From positions 12,584,304-12,648,303 of the forward strand of contig JAJEKV010000015.1 in NCBI GenBank assembly GCA_021234155.1: a stretch of 64,000 nucleotides of DNA, read 5' to 3'. Position 1 is the first letter of the stretch, and each line of letters begins with the position of its first letter. Of this stretch, positions 20,565 to 30,351 are shown one piece after another. Below the pieces are notes generated by a model that was not told where the DNA came from, made no database searches, and saw nothing but the letters and a program-made list of their open reading frames with translations. Source of the DNA: Isoetes taiwanensis. Its lineage: Eukaryota > Streptophyta > Lycopodiopsida > Isoetales > Isoetaceae. Position numbers and translations under genes: made by a program.

Positions 20565-20990
20565 GTGGCAATAAAAGAAGGTAGAGCAAATCGAGGGCTG
20601 TTCTCTCACAGTTTCAAGCAATATCCTCGAACACTTTCACAAACCCTTCAGAGGTCAAGTCCAGCTCCAGAGGTACCTCGCCATAACCGTCCTTAGCTCC
20701 AGAATCTCTAAGCTGCTACAGGGTCCATGGCAGGCGGCTCTTTTAGCTCAGCATCACCCAAAACCTTCTCTACCATATCGGATATATTGGGAAAAGGCTG
20801 AGAAGAGCGGAAGGCGCTTCAGGAACTTCACCGTAAAAAAATTTCGAGGGATGTCACCCGTTGAAAAACCCAGGTCTCGCTGAAACCACGGAGCCACTGT
20901 TGCATGGATATACTCAGGGATCATAGCCATAGCTATATAGCCATAAGGCATCCACCATAGCCACAACATTTTTCTTCTATCTACGGACAT
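20565..20990 (-). pseudogene. Unrecognised gene fragment with a hydrophobic N-terminus
   Basis: The minus strand encodes LWLWWMPYGYIAMAMIPEYI, a likely membrane segment, then APWFQRDLGFSTGDIPRNFF and VKFLKRLPLFSAF. A change of frame gives NISDMVEKVLGDAELKEPPA. A further change gives GEVPLELDLTSEGFVKVFED, with a stop at about 20620. The pieces read like one conserved protein broken by two frameshifts. I do not recognise it. It may or may not belong to the gene whose 3' exons are at 19415-20082 on the same strand. Confidence 0.4.
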
Positions 20991-21275
20991 TCAGCAAACT
21001 CTCGCTCCTATTGTTGTTCCAGGGCGGCCAAAAAAAAACGTAACGACCTTTGCTTTGTTTATTTTTGGACCCTCTGCTCATCTAATCTAGCTGTCCAAAA
21101 TCTCAACCATTAAATCTCAACCCTAAATCTCAGCCTTTGGATTTAGGGCTGGGTCCAACACTTACACTATAACATTATAATATAAGATAAAGATGTTCGA
21201 AGCTTGTAAATATGCATATGTTCATATGTTCGAGCTTTTAATATTTTGGCCACAGTGAGAAAAGCATGCATCTTA

Positions 21276-21505
21276 TTGAAATAACTGATGTGGTTTTTGT
21301 TGGTTCTCACCACTTTGTTGTTTTTGGGTTGCCCCTAGGGGGCAATCCCTTGTTTGTGTGGGTTTTAGGCATATTCATGATATATGCCAGTATATCCTTA
21401 GAATATGCGAAAAACTGCTACAAACTTGCTACTGGCAGTAAATTGGCGGTCACCCCTGTTGCTGGGGACCGCTGTTCGAACCGGCTAACCGGTTGTATAA
21501 AAGCT
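21276..21505. repeat. Dispersed repeat, copy 1 (GGGTTGCCCC...GGCATATTC family)
   Basis: Shares TTTTTGGGTTGCCCC, a G-run, GGCATATTC and a GCGGTC/CGGTCGCC-like core with 25011-25195. Its first 45 bp (GATGTGGTTTTTGTTGGTTC, then TCACCACTTTGTTGTTTTTG) recur at 35113-35157. The TTCGAACC motif near 21475 resembles a pol III B box, but no A box was found. Confidence 0.55.
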
Positions 21506-21529
21506 ACGAGCAATGGTTTTTAGCTGAGC

Positions 21530-22737
21530 ATGGCATCACGGCAACTCAGCTTCTACTTCTTCGCATCTTCAAGATTTTGCTAGATTCGTTTGGTTTTAAG
21601 AGTTTGTCTTTCCTTTTTTCAATGCTTCTCGGCTGAGCATGGCATCAGGGCAAAAGGGTTCTTAATCTACAAACACAATCCAGCAATGCTTTTGGAGTCA
21701 GGTGAAGAGAATGATGAGAAAGCTTTGTCACAAGTAGAGCCTCTGCTTCAAATGCTTCTTCTGGCAGAGCCATTATTGCAGTGGATGCAAACAAAAGGGG
21801 TTGATCATATTATATGCATGACATTTACGTTGCATATTTGTTCTTCACTTTGACTGCTTTTGTTTGCAGTAAACGATCCATTTTGTGAAGAGTTAAGCTC
21901 TTTTTTGCTGTATGTAAGCATAACCGTGGATGCTTTTTGAGGCCTTTGAGGCCACCATTTTTTGTTCCTGCTAGGATGACTCTATCAAACAAGAATACAA
22001 CGCAATGATCATATATAGTTGGCCACGAATGCTTGGGCAGAATGCTAGATTCTTACATTGCATTTTAGGTAAACTGGCCATTTATCTACAAATTATTTCT
22101 GATAAAAGACAGTGGCACAAGAAAACATTTGTTCTTACTATCAAATGAAGTGCAAATGTCAACACCATGTGCCATTGAAGTGAATGTGCTATGATCTCTG
22201 ATGGCTTCATCTGGAGCAGCAACAAAAACTCAAACAGGCCAGCATGGTCACTTGCAGTAGATAAGGAGGTAGATATGATGGTTATTAACATTGCCATAGT
22301 TGTTGGACCAATTAGTGTAAACAAGGCACTGGCTGGCTGCTTCTGAGGGCTTAAGAGACATTCCAAGTGACAAATTATTTGCATACATGCATCTAGAGGC
22401 TGTTGCAAACACTCATGTCGTGTACAGTGCATTCAAATTCAGCTAAAAAATTATCTCATATCTGTTTTTTGCAGAAACTATACTTTTCTTTCAGTTAAAA
22501 CAGGTCTGTAGAAGAGCTTCTTCCTTATCTCTGTATTTGCATTTTTAGATGGCTTTTCAAATTTATTGCTGAGTTGTGGCAAGACGAGGGCTTTAGTGGA
22601 GGCCTTGTGAGTAAATACAAGTTTCTATAGAATTGTCTGCATGCGTGCTCGTGCTATAAGCATTGACATAGGCATTGTGTACTATATGATTGTGTTAAAT
22701 AGTTGGCAAATGCATAGATAGGCTTGATACTAAAAGG
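21530..22737. other. No gene recognised
   Basis: AT-rich sequence upstream of the TRIM element. The short phrase GGCTGAGCATGGCATCA/ACGGC occurs twice (near 21522 and 21631). It may include introns of the phosphatase locus. No phosphatase N-terminal exon was found here. Confidence 0.4.
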
Positions 22738-22742
22738 CAAAT

Positions 22743-22887
22743 TATAACGTTCCTAACTGACATGCTCTTAACCAATTGGGCAAAACCGTCTAGACGTTTA
22801 TGAGTAGTCGCTTCTACCCATTTATGCCGGTGTCTCGGGAACATGACACCAAGATCTACTCGAGCGGTTTCCCATGGGTCCGTTACA
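22743..22887 (-). repeat. TRIM LTR, plus-strand left copy (3' LTR)
   Basis: 145 bp, almost identical to 23016-23160. Its first bases read TATAAC where the partner has TGTAAC. Confidence 0.88.
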
Positions 22888-23001
22888 ATCTCTCCCACTA
22901 GAACTATGCTCGTCCTCAAGCATCACAAACCAAGTCATGACCTACCGTCCAACGGTATTCCGGGTCATACTTGCCCCCATGGAGACTCGAACTCGAGTCT
23001 T

Positions 23002-23013
23002 GCTCTGATACCA
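23002..23013 (-). other. TRIM primer-binding site (initiator Met-tRNA)
   Basis: The minus strand reads TGGTATCAGAGC, two bases from the LTR boundary at 23016. Confidence 0.85.
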
Positions 23014-23015
23014 AA

Positions 23016-23160
23016 TGTAACATTTCTAACCGACATGCCCTTAACCAATTGGGCAAAACCGTCTAGACGTTTATGAGTAGTCGCTTCTACCTATTTATGC
23101 CGGTGTCTCGGGAACATGACACCAAGATCTACTCGAGCGGTCTCCCATGGGTCCATTACA
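23016..23160 (-). repeat. TRIM LTR, plus-strand right copy (5' LTR)
   Basis: 145 bp, starting TGTAATGG on the minus strand and ending GTTACA next to the primer-binding site. It is followed by the CAAAT target duplication. Confidence 0.88.
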
Positions 23161-23177
23161 CAAATATATATTTGTAG

Positions 23178-24790
23178 GAGACCTTGGTTAGACATACTCT
23201 TCATTGAAAATGCTTCAGCATTATCTTGGAAGCAATGGACAAGCTCTGTTATATGTGGGTGATTTATCCTATGCGGACAACTACCCCCATGATGACAATA
23301 GAAGATGGGACACTTGGGGACGTCTAGTGGAGCCAAGCGCTGCATATCAATCCTGGATCTGGACTGCTGGCAATCACGAGATTGCGTTTATACCTGAAAT
23401 TGTAAGTAGACATCCAAAAACTGATAAAAACTCAATTTGATAATTTGACGTTGCTTGCCATTGCAGGGAGAAAAAACTGCGTTCAAACCTTATCTTCATA
23501 GGTTTCACACTCCTTATCGTTCCTCAAATAGCACCTCTCCACTTTGGTATTCTATTAACCGGGCAACAGCACATATAATAGTTCTATCTCCATACTCTTC
23601 ATATGGTGAGTGACAGTGAAACATAGTGTCATCAGTTCTATTACTACTTGTTTTGAATGATATGAATATGATTTTACATTTACGATTTGTTTCATATAAG
23701 TTTAATAACATCTAAAGGGCAAGTGATGTTGAACTGGTTTGTGCTCAAGAATCTTTCTACATGGTGACTATAACACTGCTTGGTTTTTAGTGAATGCTGT
23801 TAAGTACTCTGTAGATTTAATGTTGATTTCTGCTTTCTTACTTGTAGAAGATTATGTTGTATCAAGCATAGATAATAAAGGAGAGAGGTATGAAAGATTT
23901 TTACTGAATATCATGCTTGCATGGAGGAGCAGAACCTTAATCTAGTATTGTTTTAGCTGCTTTTGAAATGTCGCCGTGCTAAGCGCCTACTGGTTTCAGG
24001 AAAGTACACCCCACAATACACTTGGCTGGAAAACGACCTCAAAAATGTTGATAGAAAAAGAACGCCATGGTTGATCGCACTTTTGCATAGTCCATGGTAC
24101 AATAGTAACAATTATCACTATATGGAAGGAGAAACAATGCGCGTCCAATTTGAATTTTGGTTTGTACAATACAAGGTGGACATTGTTTTCGCAGGTCATG
24201 TTCATGCATATGAGAGAACAGTAAGTCCATCTTTTTATATCGTTCCATGATTATTTATGATGTAGATTCTTGTTTTGTTTGACTTATAGTTAAGGCTGTA
24301 GTTGTTGAGTGACAATGGTATATAGACCATCATGGCCTACACAGTTTCTCTCTCAGAATTATAATTATAATTATAACTTGTAAAAATAATAATTATCATG
24401 CCTATATATGCATTAGGCATAACTTGTTAAAATGAAAAGCCTTCTTATTTGCAACTCTGCTTGTCCTCAGCATCGTGTTTCCAATATTTCTTACAATGTT
24501 GTAAATGGGAAGTGCACACCCATCCTCGATGAAGCAAGTCCTGTCTATATTACAATTGGTGATGGGGGCGACATTGAAGGCATGGCTGCCAAGTAAGCTC
24601 TTCAACTCTGCAACATTTATTATTATTTGCTCCATGGATTGCTGGTTAAATTTATAATTGCGCATTTTTTCTTTCAGTTTTACAGATCCTCAACCTGCAT
24701 ATTCAACATTTTGAGAAGCAAGTTTTGGGCATGCCATTTTAGATATAAAGAACCACACAAACGCTCTCTATTATTGGCACCAAGTGATAA
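23178..24790 (+). pseudogene. Purple acid phosphatase pseudogene, 3' part (five exons)
   Basis: Five plus-strand exons with consensus splice sites and matching phase: 23178-23401, 23467-23605, 24000-24220, 24471-24592, and 24678 onward. Together they carry the metallophosphatase motifs of plant purple acid phosphatases: [29 protein letters not shown] and [11 protein letters not shown]. The later family landmarks are [32 protein letters not shown] and EASFGHAILDIKN. These enzymes hydrolyse phosphate monoesters with a two-metal centre and are usually secreted. Two nonsense codons break it: TAG at 23189-23191, just after GDLG where the family has Gln, and TGA at 24712-24714, before EASFGHA where the family has Arg. 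Both are explained by single C-to-T changes (the second could be A-to-T). The N-terminal half is missing. It is a relic that kept all metal-ligand motifs seen. Confidence 0.93.
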
Positions 24791-24985
24791 GTACTGGCTT
24801 TCTAACCAAAATTTGTTAAGGTCTAGCAGAAAGTCACCTTTTATGTTGTGAGCACATATTTATGACATGCACGCTCTCTATTATTGGCACCAAAATGAAG
24901 ATGAACAAGCAGAATGAAGTGCTAGCTTTGTAACCAGTATTTTAAGGTCTAGAAGAATGTCACCATTTATCTTGTGAGCAAAGGA
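24752..24985 (+). repeat. Tandem duplication of the phosphatase 3' end (about 115 bp)
   Basis: The stretch beginning CGCTCTCTATTATTGGCACC occurs twice (from about 24760 and 24870), each followed by similar text through GTGAGCA. The second copy continues as YYWHQNEDEQAE before a stop, closer to a normal purple acid phosphatase C-terminus than the first. Confidence 0.7.
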
Positions 24986-25010
24986 ACCTTATATTACATC
25001 AACATGTGGG

Positions 25011-25195
25011 GAGATTTTTGGGTTGCCCCCAGGGGGGCAAACCCTCGTTCATGCAGGTTTTCGGCATATTCTGACCATATGCTAGAATATGCCTAGATTA
25101 TGCTGGAAACTGCTTCAAACTGGCGCTCGCCTGTAAACTATCGGTCGCCAGTATTGCTGGCCAGCTGCTTTGCAAACTAGCTAATCGGCACCGCC
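25011..25195. repeat. Dispersed repeat, copy 2 (GGGTTGCCCC...GGCATATTC family)
   Basis: Diverged copy of 21309-21500, sharing TTTTTGGGTTGCCCCC, GGTTTTCGGCATATTC and the GGTCGCC core. Confidence 0.55.
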
Positions 25196-25322
25196 AAGAT
25201 CGATGCATTCTTGCTGTTTTTCTACTGAATCTGAGAGCAAAGCTCTTTGCTGAGGGCCAACGTTTCAAAGAAGAGATAAGCTCAATAAGATGTTTTTTGC
25301 GTCTCTCAAGAAAGCCCAATAG

Positions 25323-25670
25323 TTTGGGGAAACAACTTCACTTACTGTATTTGGGGTTTTCGTGGGAGATTGGGTCGGAAAAACTGCATCCCTTAAGGTG
25401 CATACATAACATCCTAAGCATTTTGATATGAAAGTCTAGCATCTCTCAATGGGTCGTTAGCTATTTCTTACAGGTGATGCGGATTTCATTGGTCATTCAG
25501 AATGCATCTATGTTCTTTGCAGCTTTAGCAGTTATGAGATTGCTTGGATATTCAGATTCCTTGCCTGGTAGTAATAAGATAACTGTTGTGCTTATCGTCA
25601 TGATTAATGCATTTGTTGCTTCTGGGGCCCTTGCTGGACTAGCTGGTAGTATTCAACTTGAACGAGATTG
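25323..25670 (+). pseudogene. IREG/ferroportin (SLC40-type) gene fragment, two exons
   Basis: Two consecutive plus-strand exons. The first ends at 25398 in FGVFVGDWVGKTASLK before a GTGCAT donor. The second, 25474-25670, follows TTTCTTACAG and ends before GTAAGT. It encodes VMRISLVIQNASMFF, then a loop, and ASGALAGLAGSIQLERDW. This matches the region of plant iron-regulated transporters (ferroportin/IREG, major facilitator fold) from the GDWVD-type loop through the next two membrane helices to the ERDW motif. No other exons of the roughly 450-residue family were found nearby, and an in-frame stop sits just upstream of the first exon part. It is either a gene fragment or the visible part of a gene with very long introns; fragment is more likely. 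Confidence 0.7.
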
Positions 25671-25699
25671 GTAAGTCATGATTAGTAGAAAGGGGGCAG

Positions 25700-26230
25700 C
25701 TTCTTTCCTTTGCCACTTGCATTTTGACTACTCCTTACCTCCAATTCTATGAATAACTTGATTTAACTTCTTAATCCTGTCATGCTTTGCATTAAGGTTG
25801 AACACAAAGATCTGTATACTTGACTGGAATACACAAGATGTAGACATGTATATCGTTTATTGCTTATTTCGTCCATGTAGTAATATCAACACCTTGTCAA
25901 TTCCCTCTAAATGTAATGCTTTGTAAATCTGGCTTTCGCAGATGATTTAGTGCTGATATGCTTAGCACTTTGTCAATCTCCTTCTTCGCACTTGATGGTT
26001 TGCAAATACACCCATTTTTGAGCTTGTACATTCAAAAATCCTTACAAAGAGAGAGTGTTTCTAGTCTGCGCCCTGGAGAATTAATCACTTCACAGAAGAA
26101 GATTGCTGGATGAGTCTTTTAAACAAAGTATCATAGTCAGTACACTTAAGTAGGTTTATCAGTTGATTATTAACATAATGTTTAACAAATTGGATACTTC
26201 TTGAGGCAAACATGTCTTGATTACATGATC
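25700..26230. other. No gene recognised
   Basis: AT-rich sequence between the IREG exons and the PPR relic. No further transporter exon is readable here. Confidence 0.4.
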
Positions 26231-26234
26231 AGGA

Positions 26235-26890
26235 CTTGTTCGTGATGGTCAACTAAAAACAACTATTAGTCTTTTCGAAGTGATGTTGCTTCAAAGAATC
26301 ACACCAGATGCTACAACTTGAACCATCCTTCTTGATGGATGTTCTAAACAAGCAGCCTCATGTGTAGGTAGATGGTTGCATAGCCAGGTCTTAAAATTCT
26401 ACTTTACAAATTATGTATTTTGGTCTAAACTGCTATAATCAATATGTAATTCTACTTTACAAATTATGTATTTTGGTCCAAACTGCTATAATCAATATGT
26501 ATGCCAGGTGTGGAAGTTTGGGTGAGGCAACGCTAGTATTCGATAGGGTATTACATCAAGACATTGTCACTTGGACATCTAAGATTACAATTTATGGTCA
26601 ACACAAGCAAGCTGAAGTACTTCAAATTATCAATCAAATGCATACAGAAGGAATCTCTTGATTATGTTGGTTTCGCTAGTGTTTTTTCTGCCTGCAGTCA
26701 TGCTGGATCAATAGATGAAGGTTGGCACAACTTTACAAGTGGTGATTATGTAACTTCAGTAACTCTAGAGCATTGCAATTCAATGGTTGACCTCCTTGGA
26801 CGAGCACACTGGCTTGATATAGCAGAAGTCTGGATTGGTAGCCTTCCCCACAAGCCTGACTGTGCAGCTTGGATAGCCTTTCTTGGCTAG
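26235..26890 (+). pseudogene. PPR protein relic
   Basis: Broken plus-strand frames with the repeats of PLS-type pentatricopeptide proteins, which bind organelle RNA. They read RDGQLKTTISLFEVMLLQRI and LLDGCSKQAASCVGRWLHSQ, then AIINMYARCGSLGEATLVFD, DIVTWTSKITIYGQH, FASVFSACSHAGSIDEGWH, TLEHCNSMVDLLGRAHWLD and LPHKPDCAAWIAFLG. There are nonsense codons and a frameshift at about 26650. A 57-bp tandem duplication (about 26394-26508) lies inside the array. The C-terminal E/DYW part is absent after the stop at 26890. Non-functional. Confidence 0.85.
26394..26508. repeat. 57-bp tandem duplication within the PPR relic
   Basis: The unit TTCTACTTTACAAATTATGT...AATCAATATGTA occurs twice in direct succession with one C/T difference. 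Confidence 0.85.
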
Positions 26891-28379
26891 TGTGGCATCC
26901 ATTTGGATCTCAAGCCATCATGCATGTTCTAGAATATATAATAATTCTGCATTATTTGTGCTATTATCTAACATTTATGCTGCACATGTCCAAGCGTGGT
27001 AGTTTGTAGCAATCTTTGTAGCCAGTTAAGTAGTAAAGCCACCAAAGGAGGTATGTCAATTTCGGGCAAGCAAGCATCATAAAGTTTTTGACTATAGAGA
27101 AACTGATATTGAGCTAATGGCTCAAAGATGGTCCTCAGCAAGCGCACAAATATCATCATCAACCATGCTGAGAATTAATATCTGGGCTATGAATTCTTCC
27201 AAAGAAGTATTTGTAGCTTTACCTCTTATAGTAAGTTTTCTATGAAAGGTTTGTTCCCTTCCAATTTTGTCAAGCTTTTCTCTACATAACACTTAAAAGT
27301 CCTAAAGATTAACTTCTCAAAATACTAGAGTCTACATTATTAATCTAATCACATTATCCGTGTTAGAAATAGTGCATGCTTACTTTCTTTGCTTTAAGAA
27401 TTTGAAAGAGGACGTTTTGAGCATGGCTTCTGTGTGGGAGTTAATGTTTAGTGGTATCATGAACTGCCTAGGGCATAGCTTTTGTAACGTAATCCATCGC
27501 ATGGCGGTTTATGCTTATCATGCGAGAAACATCCAAGTTAAGAAGCCATTGAGAGATGAATACTATCATTTCTATTTTTCATCATGCTACCGCAAATATT
27601 AATAATAAATCATTAGAAAGCCGTCACAAAGTTATTTCAGAGAGTTGATGCAGGATGCTAAAAAAAAGATAAAGTTGCGGCTACAAAATGGGTTACGACG
27701 AGTTGTTTTTCCTTGCCTGGAAGTTTCGTGATGCAGAGCTGACTTACGAGGATGGGAGTACAAACTTATCTAATATGGTCAATCTAGTTGTTGATCAGAT
27801 GCCACAGAGACATAAATTCAAAATTCTATCCATGAAAACACTAAACTACTCAGTTACATAGACAATTCAATCGAGGGGCACTTGTGGATGGGCTTGTACA
27901 TGAATATAGGGGAACTACAAATTGATTGTAAGAACATGGTAGGGGTCTACTTTAATTTAAATATAGTCCCTATTCGCATTCAAATATGTATTTTGATGAT
28001 GGTGGCATCTTGGCTTTGTTTGGAAACCTACGTGGATTTGTGGTAGAGAAGGGGCAGGGTTTTCTTCTGAGATTTGGATTGGGTCGCGTGTAGAGACAGC
28101 TACAGTGTGTCGATGACTCAGGCAGATGCTAATTCGACTGCATCAGGTGGCGATTTGCTTGCTTCAGGTGTCGCGAAGAAAAGCTCGGGTGTTGCACATG
28201 ACGGTTTCTGACTGGTGTTGTCTGGTATATCAGGCTGGGGTGAGCGGCAAGGCTGGAGCGACCTGCACAGACCAGAGGTTAGCGTCCTAGGCCCTGTTTG
28301 TTATTTGTTTTTCTTTGTTTGCACAGACCAGAGGTTAGCGTGCTGGGCCCTCTGTGTTATCTATTTTCCTTTGTTGATT
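26891..28379. other. No gene recognised; short tandem duplication near 28262-28376
   Basis: Mostly AT-rich. The open frame at 27360-27602 has no family resemblance. Around 28262-28376 a unit with GCACAGACCAGAGGTTAGCG and GGCCCT...GTGTTAT occurs twice, just upstream of the HUH-like gene. Confidence 0.45.
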
Positions 28380-29183
28380 ATGTCTGCTATGAGGCGGGCT
28401 GCCAGAAAGGGTAAAGCTGGTGCTACCCATGGGCGTTTGCCCTGTTCTATGCCAATTAAATCAGAGTCCGTACAGACTGAGAACTTGGCCATGCCCTCTC
28501 ATGCCATGCCTGACCTTGCACAGAGCGAGGATGCAATAGATGCCTCTATAACGTTAGCCTTGTCTGGCCAGGACGTTCCCCGCAGTTTCTTCGATGCCAT
28601 GTCTTCGTTCTGAAATAGGAGGTGCCTTGCTGGCGCAGTTGCCCTGGAAAGGGGGTCTTCTGCTGATCGTATCCATGTATAGGCTGTTCTTAGAGCCCTT
28701 TACAAGAGTCCTAAGGCCCTGAATGATGCTATCAAAAGGGAGTTTAATTGGCCCTCTAAGCCAGCAGGTGTTATCTTAGTGTGCAAGGCCCTCAAGAATA
28801 ATAGGTCGCACTATTTCGAGGGCATGCTGGGGTACTGCATGAAAGACATTGGGAAGGTGCATTAGTCCTGCCACCTGCACAATATATCTGAAATGATGAT
28901 TGAGAAAGGAAAAGATTTGTACGTAAGATGGGGTGTTGGGGACACGAAGGGTCTCTGTGTGTTGGATAATAAAAACCTTCTGAACAAGGCTGCTCACTTT
29001 GTGTTCTACCATGGTGGACGTAGATTGACCCCTAGTTTAATGTTTACAATTTGCAGGATGTTGAGAAGTGGAGAATATACTCTGAGCAGCAATTGGATAA
29101 ACCCATCTGATATTGCCCATGTGAACGAGCACAGAGTCCGTGCTGCTTGGAGGGTTCTGTCGAATCCTGCTCATTGTATCTGA
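28380..29183 (+). pseudogene. HUH replication-endonuclease-like gene, first exon, three stops
   Basis: One plus-strand frame of 268 codons broken only by TGA at 28611, TAG at 28680 and TAG at 28863. Visible order: a basic N-terminus (MRRAARKGKAG), DVPRSFFDAMSSF (near the first stop), GAVALERGSSADRIHV directly before the second stop, and FNWPSKPAGVILVCKALKNN. Then come HYFEGMLGYCMKDIGKVH, GKDLYVRWGVGDTKG and LSSNWINPSDI. A His-Val-(stop, from Gln by C-to-T) after an acidic-Gly stretch resembles Rep motif II (HxQ). GYCMKD resembles Rep motif III with the catalytic Tyr in YxxK. This suggests a single-tyrosine HUH endonuclease of a rolling-circle element (Replitron- or CRESS-like). The family assignment is inference from motif spacing only, and no helicase domain was seen. 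Confidence 0.5.
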
Positions 29184-29215
29184 TGTTAGAACAATTCTGT
29201 TTGGTTTGCCTGCAG

Positions 29216-29406
29216 GTTATGTGCCCGTTGAACGGAATGGGACAGGCCGCCGCCAATATTGGGATGATTCTGTGCCATCTGATGAGATGGACTGTAATTT
29301 CCAGGATATCCATGATCCATCATTTAGCCCTGATATTGAAATCCCTAACCATGGTGCCGATTATATCCCCATCCACACTGGGGATCACACGATGGCGGTT
29401 GGCTGA
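29216..29406 (+). pseudogene. Possible second exon of the HUH-like gene
   Basis: It follows a strong acceptor (TTGCCTGCAG) and reads GYVPVERNGTGRRQYWDDSV, then an acidic stretch (FSPDIEIPNHGADYIPIH) to a stop at 29406. No donor could be fixed; GCG/GTTGGC near 29397 is possible. It shares strand and composition with the preceding frame. Function unknown. Confidence 0.35.
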
Positions 29407-29499
29407 CCTGTTGTTTGTGTTATTGCATGTACAACTTCAGTTTTGTCCATGTTTTGCTTTCTTTCAGCATGTGTTTGTGGTGGTAACAACTTGTTGCAG

Positions 29500-29917
29500 G
29501 ATAGAGATGGAGACCGATGGGAATCCTCCTGGGGAGACAGGTCATCCCGTCGTGAGCTTGGATCCATTTTTTATAAGCTCTAAGATTGACGATTCGCATC
29601 CTGACCCTCAGGTTTATCCTCCCGAGGGGGAGCAGATGTTTACTGCAGAGGAATTTATAACAAGCATCATCCAGGTTGAAACGGAGGCCCATCGAATAGA
29701 TGCTTCCCTTAGGATCCTGAGGAGGCAGCTGACTGGCTTTTATGTGGCCATCGATTTGGTGATCTCTAGTGTTTCCTGGGAGCAGCTTGGTGCTCCGTTA
29801 TCTGAGTTGCATGCTTTGAGGTCTCACATGAGCCTGGCTAGGTGCTTGTTGACACAGGAAATCAGGCAGCTTGATGTTGTGATCAGGCGGGCTGCATCTG
29901 GAGAACCCATGAATTAG
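29500..29917 (+). CDS. Possible third exon of the HUH-like gene, helical protein
   Basis: It follows a CAACTTGTTGCAG acceptor. The frame of about 138 codons runs to the stop at 29915-29917, with an internal ATG at about 29509. It is acidic and proline-rich first (DPFFISSKIDDSHPDPQVY), then strongly helical (RIDASLRILRRQLTGFY, LHALRSHMSLARCLLTQEIR). No stop or shift. I do not recognise the family. Its position after two exons of the Rep-like frame suggests it is the 3' end of the same gene, or a second ORF of the same mobile element. Confidence 0.4.
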
Positions 29918-30095
29918 GCCTTGTTGTTGTTCATCGTGTTTGCAATGTTCTTGTTTGTGCAGTTTCATGTGCGTGGCGCCCATGCCACATGTACATTTTC
30001 TAAGCCTATGAATATGTGATATTCTGTTGTTTGATGCTATGTCTTGTTCATCCTTTCTTGATTGCACTTCATTACTAACATCTGCAGACTTTCAG

Positions 30096-30198
30096 AGGGC
30101 TTCAGCCCCTGGGCATAAGGGAGACTCCCTACACTGAGATCTCCCTTATGCTCGGATGAGCATTGGCATTGCGTTGGGGTTCAATTCCCCAAGCTCAC
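30096..30198. other. Cluster of three hairpins downstream of the HUH-like gene
   Basis: Three inverted repeats in about 100 bp. The first is AGGGC-TTCA-GCCCC at 30096-30109. The second is a perfect 12-bp stem, GCATAAGGGAGA (30113-30124) with TCTCCCTTATGC (30140-30151), around a 15-nt loop. The third is a two-step stem, ATGAGC...GCTCAC enclosing TTGGGG-TTCAATT-CCCCAA (30156-30198). The last hairpin looks like a tRNA T-arm, but no full tRNA can be folded. Hairpins near ends are known in HUH transposons, so this may mark an element terminus. Confidence 0.6.
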
Positions 30199-30351
30199 TA
30201 ACAAATTGTGTTTGTTGGCTTCCAGGGATCCAAGAGAACCACGCATATGATCATCAAATGCATGCCATTGACAACTGGAGCTTGGAATGGCAGCCAATGG
30301 CATGTATTTGATGGCTCCTATGCATGATCCGAGTGCGTTGTACAGGTAAGC

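Larger units (their letters stand above)
22743..23160 (-). mobile_element. TRIM (terminal-repeat retrotransposon in miniature)
   Basis: Two 145-bp terminal repeats (22743-22887 and 23016-23160) flank a 128-bp internal part. On the minus strand the LTR begins TGTAATGG and ends GTTACA. The LTR next to the 5' end is followed after two bases by TGGTATCAGAGC, the usual primer-binding site complementary to initiator Met-tRNA. The element has no coding capacity and is flanked by a perfect 5-bp target duplication, CAAAT (22738-22742 and 23161-23165). The two LTRs differ at only a few C/T-type positions, so insertion is fairly recent. It sits in the intron just upstream of the first recognised purple acid phosphatase exon. 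I see no 5S rRNA-like stretch in the LTR. Confidence 0.9.

Noticed and set aside
22743-23160. Cassandra-type TRIM carrying 5S rRNA sequence
   Set aside because: The 145-bp LTR is shorter than Cassandra LTRs and I could not see the conserved internal 5S promoter blocks.
29276-29300. CTGATGAG as a hammerhead ribozyme core
   Set aside because: No matching GAAA segment or closing helices were found and the motif lies in a coding-like frame.
30156-30198. A tRNA gene, because of the GGGG-TTCAATT-CCCC T-arm-like hairpin
   Set aside because: No acceptor, D or anticodon arms can be placed around it, and the copy at 30352-30396 keeps only the same partial shape.
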